A stretch of 64,000 nt of DNA from Phascolomyces articulosus (Eukaryota; Mucoromycota; Mucoromycetes; Mucorales; Lichtheimiaceae): positions 248,001 through 312,000 of the forward strand of contig JAIXMP010000028.1 in assembly GCA_025677815.1 (NCBI GenBank). Reading direction: 5' to 3'. Positions 1-12,197 of this stretch are shown piece by piece. A program made the translations under genes and the position numbers. The notes under the pieces are model-generated. The model was not told the DNA's origin. It searched no databases and worked only from the letters and a program-made list of their open reading frames with translations. Numbering within the stretch: the first letter of the stretch is position 1; every line of letters begins with the position of its first letter.

Positions 1-502
1 AAAACCTGTTGCAGTATAACCGCCTATAATAATGTTTAAAAAAAGAGAGTAAGATAAAGAAAAAATATATAAAAAATATACTTATTTTACCTGAAGTTTC
101 CGTATCAAAACTTCGAACATGACTTGCTTTAATTGAAACGATGGCTTTGATGGCTCTTTCCAAAGTAGGTTCCCAAGATCGAGCTTTATATGGCACGTTG
201 GTTCCAGTAGAAGGTGTATATCCAAAAGTGTCAACAGCTGGACCAAAGTGATAATCAACAGGTAATCGAGGTGGAAGAGCACTTGTAAATCCACTAGAAG
301 CTAAGGATTTTGAACGACCACGAAATGTTTTACCATCCACAGTACCAACACCTTGTTGTTCATATCGAGCTGTTGATGTTGCAACACTATCTGATGGTGC
401 ACGTAGACTGGAGTTAATATCACCTTCAATAGCAGGACTAGGTGATTGTATTGTTCCTCGTGAAGGAGAATTTGCCACAAGCGGATGTCTTAATTCATCC
501 AT
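1..502 (-). CDS. NMA111: Nuclear HtrA-like serine protease, N-terminal part (runs off window start)
   Basis: Two exons are visible: 91-502 and 1-23, split by an intron at 24-90 (GTAAAA donor, TATAG acceptor). The first ATG is at 502. The leader is Ser/Thr/Pro-rich with a basic patch (FRGRSKS), then SWEPTLERAIKAIVSIKASH, then DTETSG and, after the intron, GYTATGF. This W-x-x-TLE-x-x-x-x-x-IVSI / ATGF layout is how the first protease domain of the fungal Nma111/PDZ-protease family begins, just before the catalytic His region, which lies outside the window. Family members are nuclear serine proteases with HtrA and PDZ domains linked to apoptosis-like death and stress. The family call is good; nothing can be said about intactness because the catalytic triad is not in view. 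Confidence 0.75.
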   Translation of the reverse strand, partial: MDELRHPLVANSPSRGTIQSPSPAIEGDINSSLRAPSDSVATSTARYEQQGVGTVDGKTFRGRSKSLASSGFTSALPPRLPVDYHFGPAVDTFGYTPSTGTNVPYKARSWEPTLERAIKAIVSIKASHVRSFDTETSGKISIFFIYFFFILLSFFKHYYRRLYCNRF

Positions 503-1843
503 AACGATATATTGATGATATTATTTCTTATCGTTATTATTATATCGATAATGTTTTTATTGAGAAAGGGAAAAGAAAAAAAAATCTTTCTGTTCCAATC
601 CAATCCCCAACACAAAAAAAAAAAGAAAAATTTATATAAAAAGATAATCCGTTGGTTATTTACTTGTGCTTTTCTTTATTTTCCTTTTCGTATATTGCTG
701 TTTTACTTTAATAAAAAAAATATTCATTATGGATTTTTGATTAATACCTTTCGTTAAATATAAATTCGGGACGAGGCTCAGAGAATAACTAGGAGAAAGA
801 GAAGGATTAAAAAGAAAAAAAAATCGAAGTTTATGCATGATATCGAAAATACGTCACTAAATATAAACCGTTGCTCCGACTGGTTTTCCATCACGATAAA
901 AACGCCACCATTTTCTTTGTTCTCTCTATATCTCCTTGGGGATTTGTACGACATGCGCTGCCATTACAAACATACTAATCTATTATAGTCACTTGGTTAT
1001 CCCATATTTATTATCTTTAGTTATTGTTTAGATAAAATAATTATCTTAGTAACTGTTTTAAAGAGTGTATGAGTATAACTATTATCCTCATCACATCATG
1101 CCCAATGTTATGGACCTGTGGATGATTCATCTAGTTCTATTTTCTCGAGCAGAAATTATAACTTAATTTTTATGCATTCAAAAAATTGTAAAGTTTTTGA
1201 AATTGATTCGTTATCATTGGTTGGGTTTCTTTGTTGCATGGGACGGATGAAACCGAGGGACGTGCTTGTTTTTACTACTTGATACTAACGGGCACAGAGG
1301 TTTATACATAAACATTTTATAGTATAAGTCAAAAAAGTTTGATTTGATATACAATCTACCATTCATCATATACTTATAACATTCTTTCACTAGCCCTCTT
1401 CAGTTATTGTGTCTTCTAGCAATTTTATACCCAAGATTTTCGAAATTTTAAAGACCGGGAGCTTTTGCATTTTTGTTTATGAAATCACGCTAATCGTCCT
1501 GGTTTTTCTTGCATTTCTTGCAATACCCCTATCTTGTCATATTTGTGTCAACAAGTCACTTCAAATCAATTTAACTACAGGCTAATATACCATGGCAACA
1601 TACTAAGTAATTGAAATACAGGTTGGGGATAAGTCAACAAACGAAGAATGTTAGAAATAAGTGAATTTATTGATGATTCACATTTATTATCAAGGTATAT
1701 GGGATATATATAAATAGGCAAACTAAAATATCTTTGTACAGTACATCAAAAAAAAAAGGAGGGGGGGAATGGATACTATAATTATATTACAAACTATTTA
1801 TCACAGACACGTCATTCCATCTATATGCTATGTCTTTTTTATT
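503..1843. other. Spacer between NMA111 start and permease 1 end
   Basis: No convincing gene seen. The part next to position 502 is rich in T- and A-runs and probably carries the NMA111 promoter and leader. The part near 1750-1843 is the 3' flank of permease 1. Short ORFs here have low-complexity translations and no splice partners. Confidence 0.6.
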
Positions 1844-4800
1844 TTATGTCAAAGCAATGATAATTCTCTTCCATGCACGAATATACCATGGACCTGTCAA
1901 CTTTGGTGTCTCTTGTGGTTCGAATGAAATATCTGTTCGGTCCGTATCCAAATCAATATCTTTCAGTGGGATTAATTTAGACTTTGTAAAAATCTTTAGT
2001 AAAATAAATCCAAGCAAACATAGGATAAGTCCCAAGTATTGTCCTATAATTCCAACAGCTCTTGCTGGATCAAAATATTTATAGCCCGTAAAGATTGCAA
2101 TAAGGGGACAAACGACAACATCCAATATGTCACCTACAGGGTGCCAAGGAGCTCTCATGGATAGATCCTTGATATCACGATTTTGTAATTTGAAAGCACG
2201 TCGAAAACGGAAATGAGCAATGCAGATACCTGTCCATGTTACCAGGACAGCAACGCCTGGGAGCTTGGTCAAGACAGTAAAGAGAGCTCTTCCTGGAATG
2301 AAAAAAGTGGCAAATGTAATCAAACTTACAAGGGATGTGCAAATGAGAGCATAAACTGGTACACCACGTTTTGAGATATAACCTATATTCAGCGTAATAA
2401 TGCAGTTATCAGTCAAACAAGTATTTGTTTAAGACATTGTTGTACTACCACATATACTAAACGCAGATTACTTACAAAGTTTACTCCATGCAATATCCTC
2501 TGTAATATATATCCATAAAGAAATTTTGTTGTTAGATGACTACTGTTTTGTAATGCCAAAGTATATATTTGTATTATTGTTTACATAATTTGCTACTGAC
2601 CTTGCGCAAGAGCTAGTAATGTACGACTTGCTACATATAACCCGCTGTTGGCACAAGAAAGTACCTATACAATATTTAAAAACGGTTAGAAAAGCCAAAA
2701 TTCTTTACTATTATCCATATCTTTATTTAGACCTAAATAGCTTTTATGTGGAGGGTATATAACTTACTGTTATTAAAATGACGGCATTCATAATATGTGC
2801 TACACTATTAAGATTTCCTTTTGAAAATACAATTGTAAATGGTGATACAGTTGTTAAATCTGAAAGGGTCACTGCTGATGTTGGAGTAGTGCCTGCTTCA
2901 TTACGCAATAAAGAATCTATTGAAAGATTCAAAACAAAAAGATATAACAATTTAATATCTGCGTCAAGGAAAAAGGCTTATATAACATTAACATATGCTT
3001 TTTTTTTTACTTACTATCGGTATAAGGAATTACCATGCCCATGACGAAAACTATATAAGTTTTTAAAGTGAATATAGCGCAAAAACATCCGTTAATTCAC
3101 AACCGTTTATATTTACTATTCCAGTCTTTATTATTTTTATAACATACTTGATCCAATATAGAAAATAATGATACGCCAAAATACATTTTTAATAGCTCGT
3201 GGTACTTCCTAGAAAAATTATGTATGTTTGTCAACAGCCAGGAATTATTGTTATTACTTACTACTATCGCCATATATAAAATAACGATCAACTTACCTTT
3301 CGTGGGTTACCAGCTTCACCGGCCTATATATAAAAAAGAATCAGAATGCTATTAGTTTCAAAATCGTAGTATTCTCAAATTGTATACAATTGTGTCGGTG
3401 ATGAAGTACTTACAGTAATACCAACAATTTCAGTTCCTAATAATTTACACAATTTAAGCGTTTAGTTTCAACTATACTGATATGGGGTCTTTTTTTGTAT
3501 ACTCTATTTATTACCTTGCATACTGAAACAAGCTAGAATAAGGGAATCAAAAATACCCTGAACTCCATTTGGAAATGCTCCAGGATCAGACCAATATTTG
3601 AAGCCGTATACTTCGGTACTAAAGGATTTTTTTTTACAATATTTAACTTAGTCAGTGAACAGAGCAATTGCTCTTATCCTCTTTTTTTTTTTTTTTTTTT
3701 GTTATTGATCCATCCTATTCATTCTAAAACTCTATGCTTGCTTACCCAATTAGTCCACCTGATACGAAGCACCCAACGATAATGAATATAATAACAGCGA
3801 GAATTTTAATCTATATAAAAAACACACATCATAAAGTGTAAATCACCCAAGGGGAGTGAATTGCATCAATAATGATATTATTGGTTCCATGTTGAAAAGC
3901 TTGATGCTGGCGGTATTACTTACCAAACTAAACCAATATTCCGTTTCCCCATAACTTCGAGCACCAAGCAAATTGACACACAATACGATAACGAGTGATA
4001 TACCAGACCCTAATTTGAGATTATTAGATCTTATCCTCTATCATTGTATAATTGTACTATTATAATATGATAAACATAAATAAAACAATAACATACATGC
4101 CCAGTCTGGTAATATATCAGTCCAGTAATTCATAATGATAGGAACGGCTGCAAGTTCACTTGCTACGACGACTGACCATGTTGCCCTATCATAGTGTTAT
4201 GTTTATAAATGTTGTGTGAGCTCAGCAAAAAACTAAATAAGGTAGAAACAGAACAACATGCATGTTGTGATACAATAAACAAACAATAATAATAATAATA
4301 ACAAACAGTTACAACTCTTTACCAATAGTTATAGCCAATCATTGTTCCAAATGAATTATCAACAAATCTTCGGCAGAAAATTGTGAAGGAACCAGATACG
4401 GGCATGTAAGTTGACATTTCACCTAATGAGTATGCCACCCAGAAAACTAATATTCCAATCAAGCCATATGCTGTTTATATATATTTATTGTAGGCCATCG
4501 TACATAATTATCGATGTATATGTTTTTATATAGTGTACAGGACCATTGAATTTGTGTGTGAGAACTTTTTTTTCTTCTTCATCTGGGTTTTTGTTGTTTC
4601 AGAACATGGCTATTTAAAAGAAATGGGGTTATTTTTATTACCTATAAGTGCACCACCAGGGCCTATATTATTGAAGCAACAACCAATAGTATACAGTTAG
4701 AATACATTGAGTAAATTATATATACACAGAAAAGAAAATAGAATCATTCTTAACGAACCAGCCTGGTTGAGGTTTGCTCCTGATGACAGAAAAAGACCTT

Positions 4801-5146
4801 GACCAATGACGCCACCCAATGATATCATCTTTTTTTTTAGAGTTGCTTGATTAATTTTTTTTTCTGACCATGAAAAACAAAAAAAGATCATCAACCTTGA
4901 ATATTAAAAAGTAAAATAAACAACACATACTGCTAAATGTCGAGCTTTTAGTGAACGTTTCAATTGTTGTGAAGAAGCTTTACTCATAATCGATCGTGTC
5001 GTTACGCTATCATCATCATAACCAAGACCATAAGGATCATTGTCTACAACCACCTCTGGTCCTTTCCGTGATTCGCTTACTGCTGAAAATCCACCTCCTA
5101 TCATTTCTTCTGTGGATGAACCATGTTTTTCTGGGTCAGTAATCAT
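1844..5146 (-). CDS. Amino-acid permease (APC/AAT family), paralog 1
   Basis: Sixteen exons: 4931-5146, 4759-4828, 4642-4662, 4323-4470, 4097-4185, 3924-4009, 3746-3810, 3515-3618, 3414-3436, 3297-3323, 3148-3208, 3015-3050, 2768-2916, 2601-2664, 2476-2499, 1844-2382. They sum to 1722 nt (573 aa) with every junction in phase. After a hydrophilic, acidic N-terminus of about 70 residues comes the TM1 signature SLGGVIGQGLFLSSGANL, then PGGALIAYG, the SGSFTIFCRRFVD segment and GYNYWATWSVVVASEL, typical of fungal proton-coupled amino-acid permeases at the plasma membrane. The C-terminal tail ends GPWYIRAWKRIIIALT. Substrate specificity cannot be read from sequence. Exon 3 is a 21-nt microexon and intron 2 has an atypical GTTCGT donor. 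The closest relative in the window is the permease at 12198-15617. Confidence 0.9.
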
Positions 5147-7489
5147 GGTGTACCTAAGCTATAAGATAAAAGATGTATTATGGAGTATTAAAAAAAAGAG
5201 GAAAAAATGAAAAAGAAGAAAAGAAAATGTTGTGGCGCATATGTATAAACATTTTTTTATGTAACCAAGAAACAGAAATGTGTGTGGGACTCAGCATAAA
5301 AAGAGGTAGATCATGAGATTATGTCACAAAACCTTTTTGTCATTCTTCGCAAGTAAAAAAGAAGCAAAATATGCTCATATTACTATCCGTAGTAAAATCA
5401 TAATAAAACCGAGTTTTTCATTATTTAAGAATATGTATTTACTTACACAAAGAAGAATGTCAAGAAAAATAATTCAAACTACCAGTTTTACTTACTTGCT
5501 TTTATATATAGTAAATCATGTTTTGGGTCAGATGGATCTATAATATCATCATTACCAGCATTTCTTCCATCAAATATCATATTTTTCCTTCTTTTTTACT
5601 CCACTAACATATGTAGCAGTTATTATTATATCATAAAATCCTGATATCTGGATTGAATTAAAATAAAAAGAAGTACTTGCGTTTTATTTTCTGTAAAGTA
5701 TAAAAGGTGGGGGACATTACATCCGAAGAGCCGCTTTCGAATGGAAGGGTTCCGATCCATTTTTTTTACCCTTCATATATGTATTTTATATAGCACTGAA
5801 CACAAAATACCAAATTTTTTTCCAACCTCCATGTGATACACCACTGGGGGTATTTATCGCACATAACAAAAAAAAAAAGGCAAGGACATGTTATCAATGC
5901 GTTGAAAAAGAAGCATCCTGCTGTAAATATTTTTAGATTAGAAGCTAACCTGTTTTTGTTTTCATCTATATTTACTACTTCTTTTTCTAATGAGAAATTC
6001 AATTTGCTTTTTACTCAAAAAATAAAAAAAAATAATGATAATGCTGTAGTTAAAGCATAATACAAAATACATTAGCTTGACTCGACAATTTTTTTTAAAA
6101 AAATGTTAGCAATGATCTCCCCACCATTCATTCGTCAATGAATTCCGGATATGAAAAGATTTCTTTGCGTAGCAGAAAAATAAAATAATCCCAGTTGTGC
6201 TACATAGAGCACGTAAAGCAACCTAAACTACCTTTAACTTAAATTGGTTATCTATGCGAGACACAGCCATAATAAAATAGAAATTACATTTTTTCCCCAA
6301 TGCCACTCCTTAATCTTCAAATGCAACTTTTTGTTGAAAATATATTATTATATAATAATAACATAGCAATTAGGACAACATGCCATCATCATCCTCAAAA
6401 AATTATTTCTTTGCCTTATTGTTTCCTGAAATGGAGTTTGTAAGTTATATAAAAACATCAATATGTTGCAAGGATTCGAAAAAAAAAGACACTGTACGTA
6501 TTTATAATAATTTCTGCTAAAGCACCATAAAATAAGATGATTGTAATAGATGTCATTGGTAGATCTTCTAGTTCTAATAAAAGAAATACGCGTGCTGTAC
6601 TGGTGCTATAAATAATACAGGAGGAGGCTTAATATATGATAAGTATTATTGTAATAATCCACACAGATGGGCTGGGAAGATATAACTTATGGTTGAAACA
6701 GATGACCAGATTGCTGCTCCCATTCAACAACCAAACAAACTAAACATATAGCACCGACTCTTGATTTTTTATTTATAAGTGGAATTGTCATATTATCTTA
6801 TTCATACTCTTTCACATTAATAGTTGTAAAATTTCGGCGCAATTTTACCATTTTTTTTCCACGCCTTAATGGAGTATTTTTCATTATCAGAATTTTGTTT
6901 ACATTATCAAGTTACCAGTAGCATTTAATATACATACTATATTATAATAAAACCGATGATTATTATAATAAGACTTATGAATGATTTCAAACAGACTCGA
7001 GTCAGACGAAACTCATGAATCGACACCGAGCTTAGTGAAATTACAGTAAATTTCTGTAGATTCTGGTTCTAACCGGATTTTACGGAGGAATATTGACAGA
7101 AACTAGCAAAGACCGAGAAGTACAGAAGAAAACCAGCAACAACCAGCAAATACGATCGAATTTGAGGTAGATTCCTAGTAAATACTAGTGATTTGTCGAT
7201 CTCTGTAAAATGTGGTTTTTTTCAGTGGCAAAAACCGAGAATCACAGAAATAAAACACAGAATACAGAAGAAAACCAAGAGCCATGAACCACGGATAAAC
7301 AGAAAAAACTGACAATCACAAATCTACTACTAGAAAACAAATTACTAGTATTAGTAGTAGCATCATATTTATCACATATAGATGTGATGTGAATAAAGCA
7401 TGATGACAAAAATATCAATCAAACGATTTTTTTACTTGCAGCAATCTAAAAAAGATGAGAAGAAAAGGGTGGTAGTTTATTATATTAGT
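5147..7489. other. Upstream region of permease 1, gene-poor
   Basis: About 2.3 kb with no supported gene. The 500 bases nearest 5146 are AT-rich and probably hold the permease leader and promoter. A TATA-like stretch (agtataaaagg) sits near 5700 but on the plus strand. At about 6985-7320 the composition shifts to a higher-GC patch with repeated acagaagaaaacca-type words (described in the findings). No product is proposed. Confidence 0.55.
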
Positions 7490-9500
7490 GATAAAAAATG
7501 CTGAGGCAAATGCTCTTCATAATAGCACATACAAGTAAATCAAGGCATATAAAAATAAAAGTATAGAAATATAAAAGGGGGATAAAAATAATCTCATGAA
7601 AATGTACTTGATAAGAATCCACATTATTTGATTTTTTTAATTTACTAATAGCTCCCAAATCTATTGGTTGTTTCATCATGTTCTTGATTACAAAATAGGA
7701 ACAATTGCTTTCAGTGGGCGACTTCAGAACACCAACGGAACACACTATTTCCGACGCATCGCAGACGTGATAATGGTGGCTATCTCAACCAAAATATGAG
7801 TTCTTCCCAAATGGAGAGCCATAACCCGTCAACTTGACATCTTGAGTGATATCCACAAGACATATTATTCTTTCATCAGTTAGATCATCAATTAAATGTA
7901 CTGTTAATACACGAACCAAAGAAGTATATCAAAATTAAATACAGGCAAATGTAATTGGTATATTACTTACACATATATCGATGGGTAAAAAAAAAGAAGA
8001 GCTTCACTAAAAAATACTTTGTTCTCTACTCTATTTTCGCTAACAAAACCTCTGTGTGCATTTTTATCAACTGGTATTCCTAATTTCAAGAATGTTCCAT
8101 TTCTTTCACTGTCAAAAAGTTTACAATCAAAAGTGGTGTTATTGAAAAAAAGTCGTCTGCCGACAGTGATTTCATTCAACAAAGGTGGTAACGATTTTGC
8201 TTGTACAGTTCTTATTCGACCCCAGAAATGTCGAACATACGCCATTAAGTTATAGTTTTCAAATTTATCAATCTTTGTGTCGTCTAAATGGAATCCGCAA
8301 ATTTCTGGTGCACCAGCTGATGGATCAATATAGACCATCTTCTTTTTCATCTGTGATGTTTTACTGTTATTATAAATTTCAGAGAAAATATCCTAGTTGT
8401 TTGCTCGATTATGGAAGCGACTTGCAGCTACTAGCTACTATTGATTACTAGCATTTTTACCAGGTTCCTTTGTGGATTTAATGATTTTGTCAAATAAACC
8501 TACAGCTCGCTCCATACACCGAACACTCTATGCTCGCATGGAACCAAGTCGGCGTAAAGCCTCTGGTATATATCGAAGGTAGCGAAAGTTAATAGTATAC
8601 AATCTGTAGTTCATATTGTTCAATGCATACTTTTATAGACTTAATATATAAACTATATCACTATGATTTTCTAATATCAAAATCTCTCACAATTTTTTTC
8701 ATTCTTTCCTCCTTTTAGCTTACTCTTTAATCATAATAATATCGTTGCTTGTTAATTCCCATGAAAGTGATATGGGGCATGCTTTTACTAAGGATACCAG
8801 AACATTTGTTGCTCTTTTCGTACAGTTGTTAGCTTGCTCTAATTGCTCAATGTCAATAGTTGGGATCACATATAACAACAAATCAATATAGTCAACCGCT
8901 GATGAACCTTTAGCACTTCTTATTACGTCTAATATTGTACAGCATGTTAACAATCATAATTGTATAAGTAGTAAAACTAAACTAAAAGTTTTTAAGAAAA
9001 GTATCTATCAGTGATATATCCATCCAATGTACATGGCCATTTTGGCTTGGATAATCAAATAGCGTTTCTGGCCATAGTTCTTTGAACATTGTCGAGATAG
9101 TAAGGAGCCTTTAATATTTTGTTGGTAATCATGGCCCACAAAGATAGTCTAATATTGAATCCAAACAAGTGCATTTCATCCAAGCCAAAATAAAAAGGAC
9201 CATGGAAAGCTTGTAATTCGGCAAAAAGGCTTTCGGATTTCAAACTATTGTGCCTATTATAATAAGGTAACTCATAAATGCATAAATGTAAAAGAGAAAA
9301 GAAAAAAAAACATACAGCATCACCATTCTTAAAGTCAGATTCAGAGCGTAGAGTATCAGGATTCAATGTGCCTGGAAAATACATAGCATATCTGATGCGA
9401 GCTTGAACATTAATACCACGCCGATGCAAGAAGTACCTGATCCGAAGCTCTCTTTTTTGTGGAACATGGTTATGATCGGAATTGCTTTTTAGCGTCTCAA
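7490..9500 (-). mobile_element. Decayed transposase-like element (Mucorales DDE/KDZ- or Plavaka-like type)
   Basis: Reading down the minus strand, separate frames give successive pieces of one protein: NVQARIRYAMYFPGTLNPDTL (about 9400-9340), FHGPFYFGLDEMHLFGFNI (about 9210-9150), VDYIDLLLYVIPTIDI (about 8900-8850), LRYIPEALRRLG...CMERAVGLFDKIIKSTKEPGK (about 8590-8465), LMAYVRHFWGRIRTVQ and TVGRRLFFNNTTFDCKLF (8250-8110), then CLVDITQDVKLTGYGSPFGK (about 7870-7800) and a tail to about 7490. The order FGLDEMHL, then a paired-helix region, then SMER-like, then GRR-LF is one I recall from transposase-like proteins abundant in Mucorales; this is from memory, not a search. Stops and frame changes interrupt it, so it is dead. 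No terminal inverted repeats or target-site duplication could be fixed by eye. Confidence 0.7.
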
Positions 9501-9922
9501 ACAGGATTCATTGGTGTTCAAATATTTTAAAAAGTAGAGAGATGTGGGAGGCGCAGAAGAAACTTTCCATCTCTCTTTCTTTTTCCTTTTCCTTTTTCTT
9601 TTTGTTTTTTTTTTTTTTGTCCACCACTGCACCATATTATTCTCATAAATTAAATAATTCGTTCCAATAACTATAATAATAACATCAGCATATAGAAAAT
9701 ATCGATTATATATCATTTGAACATATAGCAAAAAACGAAGGATTGGTTAAGACGTGTAATAATCATTCATAGTATTTTTTTGCTATTCTTTTTCGATACT
9801 ACATTGACCAGGTTCAGAATAACACCCACCGCAGTAAGTAGCAATTTTGGCCCTTATATTTCTCTACTATGATATACAACAACAATCTAATATTGATGAT
9901 ATTATAATGTTGAAAATAGAAA
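9501..9922. other. Spacer between transposase relic and HET gene
   Basis: AT-rich with a long CT/T-rich stretch around 9565-9620. It probably contains the HET gene promoter and leader. A TATA-like ATATTATAA lies about 20 bases before the ATG. No gene is seen. Confidence 0.5.
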
Positions 9923-11713
9923 ATGTATATGATGTACGAAACAAAACAGTTTAGTGACTATAAGAAACAAAAGAGATATATCACTATCAATTCTTATAAA
10001 CAAAACGAAGGCCTCCATCGTTATCCGCAGCCACCCCAAAGATTCCCAACAGCGTTACCAAAACCACCGTTTATGCCTAGTAAACTTATACGTACATCTG
10101 ACATGAAATTGGTTCCTGGTTCAACAGTCAATGAAGGCTACTGTGCGCTCTCTTACACGTGGAATCAATTGGGCGATCACACTACTATCAACAAAAATAT
10201 AGGAAAAACGATAGAGCATAAGGATCTTGGCAAGCACAAGATTATCTTTCCAGCTTATACAGTACGACAAAAACCAAGAGGTCGGAAACGTATTCGGCGT
10301 AAGGTCAGATTTGTTACATTTGAAGGTCTTATTCAACGAATATGCAAAGATTTTAATATCAAGTATATTTGGTATGATCAAACGTGTATCAATCAAAGGG
10401 ACAGGAAAGAAAAACAGGGGCAGCTTCATGGTAGGCATTTAATATACAGTAACGCTTATTGTACTCTGGCGTTGATACCTGAATTCCAAGTTAAATCAGA
10501 GAATGTTATTGTTCGTAAAAATAATAGCAACCTTCAAACTATTAACTCGAAATCAACAGAAAGGATATCAAAGTACCGCCGTTATTTTATATCGAATAAG
10601 CATATATTTGATTCTCAATGGATGAAAAATACTTGGACTATGCAAGAAGTTTTATCGTCTAAAAGGCTGCTTCTCATTGGTCAAAATGTTCATTCTTGGC
10701 GATATCAACCCAAAGATATCATCATTATCAATGATAAGCCAGATCATTTGACTATGGGTGCTATTTTATATCATGCACATTCACGCACAAGTATCAGTGA
10801 ACATGATCATGTGTTTGCTCTTGCCAACATTATCCCAGAAATTCTTGAAAAAATAACCATTGATTATGACCAACCCATAATGGAATTAATGATTCAGTTC
10901 TACGGACTACTGGCAAAAAAAGATCTCACGATGCTCTGTTTTGGGTCACATACTCAAGATGGCTATAAAACAATCTGTCAAAATTTGATACATAGCACAA
11001 GCAGTAATGGCAGTGATCATTTTCAGGAATACCAAGTTCCAATCCAAAAATTCAAATGGTTGCCCTCCTGGACTGGCGTTGAAGGAGAGCACTTGCAATT
11101 CAATATGAAGACAGATTTCCGAAATTATAATATTGATGGGAAAAACATGCATATAACATGTACTGCAATCAAAAACAACAGCTATGATCAAAGACCTTTA
11201 TTGACTTCAGATGATATACCACCAAAACCTCAAGTCCGGGACGGACATGGTCGTCGTATTAACTGGATTCTTGTCATTTCAGTTCGATTATCATCTGAAC
11301 CCAATGAAGATAAGATTGTACGTGTCCTTGGACCCGTGCCCAGTAATCTAACAGACAATGACTTGGTACCGCATGTCATTCAGAGACTTGAGATATTATC
11401 TCGCTTTATACCGATCAAAAAAGAAAATCTACATTGGTGGAATAGACGTTTAGTCCCAAATCAGAATTATTGTACAACTTTTCGTTTGGATTATTTAACA
11501 GAAGAGCTTCATAAGACGTCTCAATATGCTATACTTTCCGGGGTTCCGTTTGAGATACACAATCGACCAAACCTTCATGCGAAATATTATCCGGTGATCA
11601 AGAAAAAACAAGAAGGAAACCACTACGAAGCTATTGGTATCTGCCAAATAGATCACCCAGAATACTTTTTTTCTGACCATAATCTGCAAGAACAAACATT
11701 TGTAATTCAATAA
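9923..11713 (+). CDS. HET-domain (heterokaryon-incompatibility-like) protein, single exon
   Basis: Uninterrupted 596-codon ORF. Residues about 71-182 carry the HET signature blocks: EGYCALSYTWN (71-81), a central IKYIWYDQTCINQ (146-158) and HLIYSNAYCTLALIPEF (172-188). Then follow WTMQEVLSSKRLLLIG (238-253) and EHDHVFALANIIPEI, matching the W-T-x-Q-E and D-x-x-[YF]-A-L blocks of Pfam HET proteins. A basic insert (QKPRGRKRIRRKVRF, 117-130) lies inside the domain. In ascomycetes HET domains trigger cell death upon non-self recognition; the role in early-diverging fungi is not established. No C-terminal NACHT or repeat domain is seen. The start could be M1, M3 or M4. The gene is intronless while the flanking permeases have 16 exons, and it lies next to a transposon relic, so lateral or retro origin is possible but not shown. 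Confidence 0.8.
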   Translation: MYMMYETKQFSDYKKQKRYITINSYKQNEGLHRYPQPPQRFPTALPKPPFMPSKLIRTSDMKLVPGSTVNEGYCALSYTWNQLGDHTTINKNIGKTIEHKDLGKHKIIFPAYTVRQKPRGRKRIRRKVRFVTFEGLIQRICKDFNIKYIWYDQTCINQRDRKEKQGQLHGRHLIYSNAYCTLALIPEFQVKSENVIVRKNNSNLQTINSKSTERISKYRRYFISNKHIFDSQWMKNTWTMQEVLSSKRLLLIGQNVHSWRYQPKDIIIINDKPDHLTMGAILYHAHSRTSISEHDHVFALANIIPEILEKITIDYDQPIMELMIQFYGLLAKKDLTMLCFGSHTQDGYKTICQNLIHSTSSNGSDHFQEYQVPIQKFKWLPSWTGVEGEHLQFNMKTDFRNYNIDGKNMHITCTAIKNNSYDQRPLLTSDDIPPKPQVRDGHGRRINWILVISVRLSSEPNEDKIVRVLGPVPSNLTDNDLVPHVIQRLEILSRFIPIKKENLHWWNRRLVPNQNYCTTFRLDYLTEELHKTSQYAILSGVPFEIHNRPNLHAKYYPVIKKKQEGNHYEAIGICQIDHPEYFFSDHNLQEQTFVIQ

Positions 11714-12197
11714 AAATCTTTCTTCTTTTTTTATTATTAATGTTGTATATATCTAAAAATCATCACAAGAAGTACGTTCAATTAAAAAATAAGTGCTATC
11801 ATAAACAAACCTACCTTGTATTGTTTTAAAATTAGCTACAATATAGAAACTGAATGGATCTCAGGGTCGTTGAATATTTGAATATTAAACAATCTCATTA
11901 TTCATTATGTCATCTTGTGTATAAAGAAAAATCAGAGGAATAAAAAAGCATTTGTTGCCATGAAATACTAATTATAATTATAATAGTGTTATTATGAATA
12001 TTTTGTTATTTTTTATACATATTATACATAAAAAAGTTGGTCTTGGGAGAGAAAATGATATAAAAAAAAAGTGACGTAGAAGAAGAGGAGGATGTTTGTA
12101 ATAATAATAAAATAAAAATAATAATAAGAATAAAGATAATAAAGTTACATATGTATGTAAGAGTATAATATATATATAATAAAAAAAAGAGAGAGAA
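11714..12197. other. Convergent 3' spacer between HET gene and permease 2
   Basis: Holds the 3' flanks of two convergent genes. It contains an imperfect AAT-type microsatellite at about 12098-12142 and a TA run at about 12165-12180. No gene is seen. Confidence 0.6.

Noticed and set aside
512..757. Open frame on the plus strand upstream of NMA111
   Set aside because: Translation is Phe/Lys/Ile low complexity from T- and A-runs; no family resemblance or splice partners.
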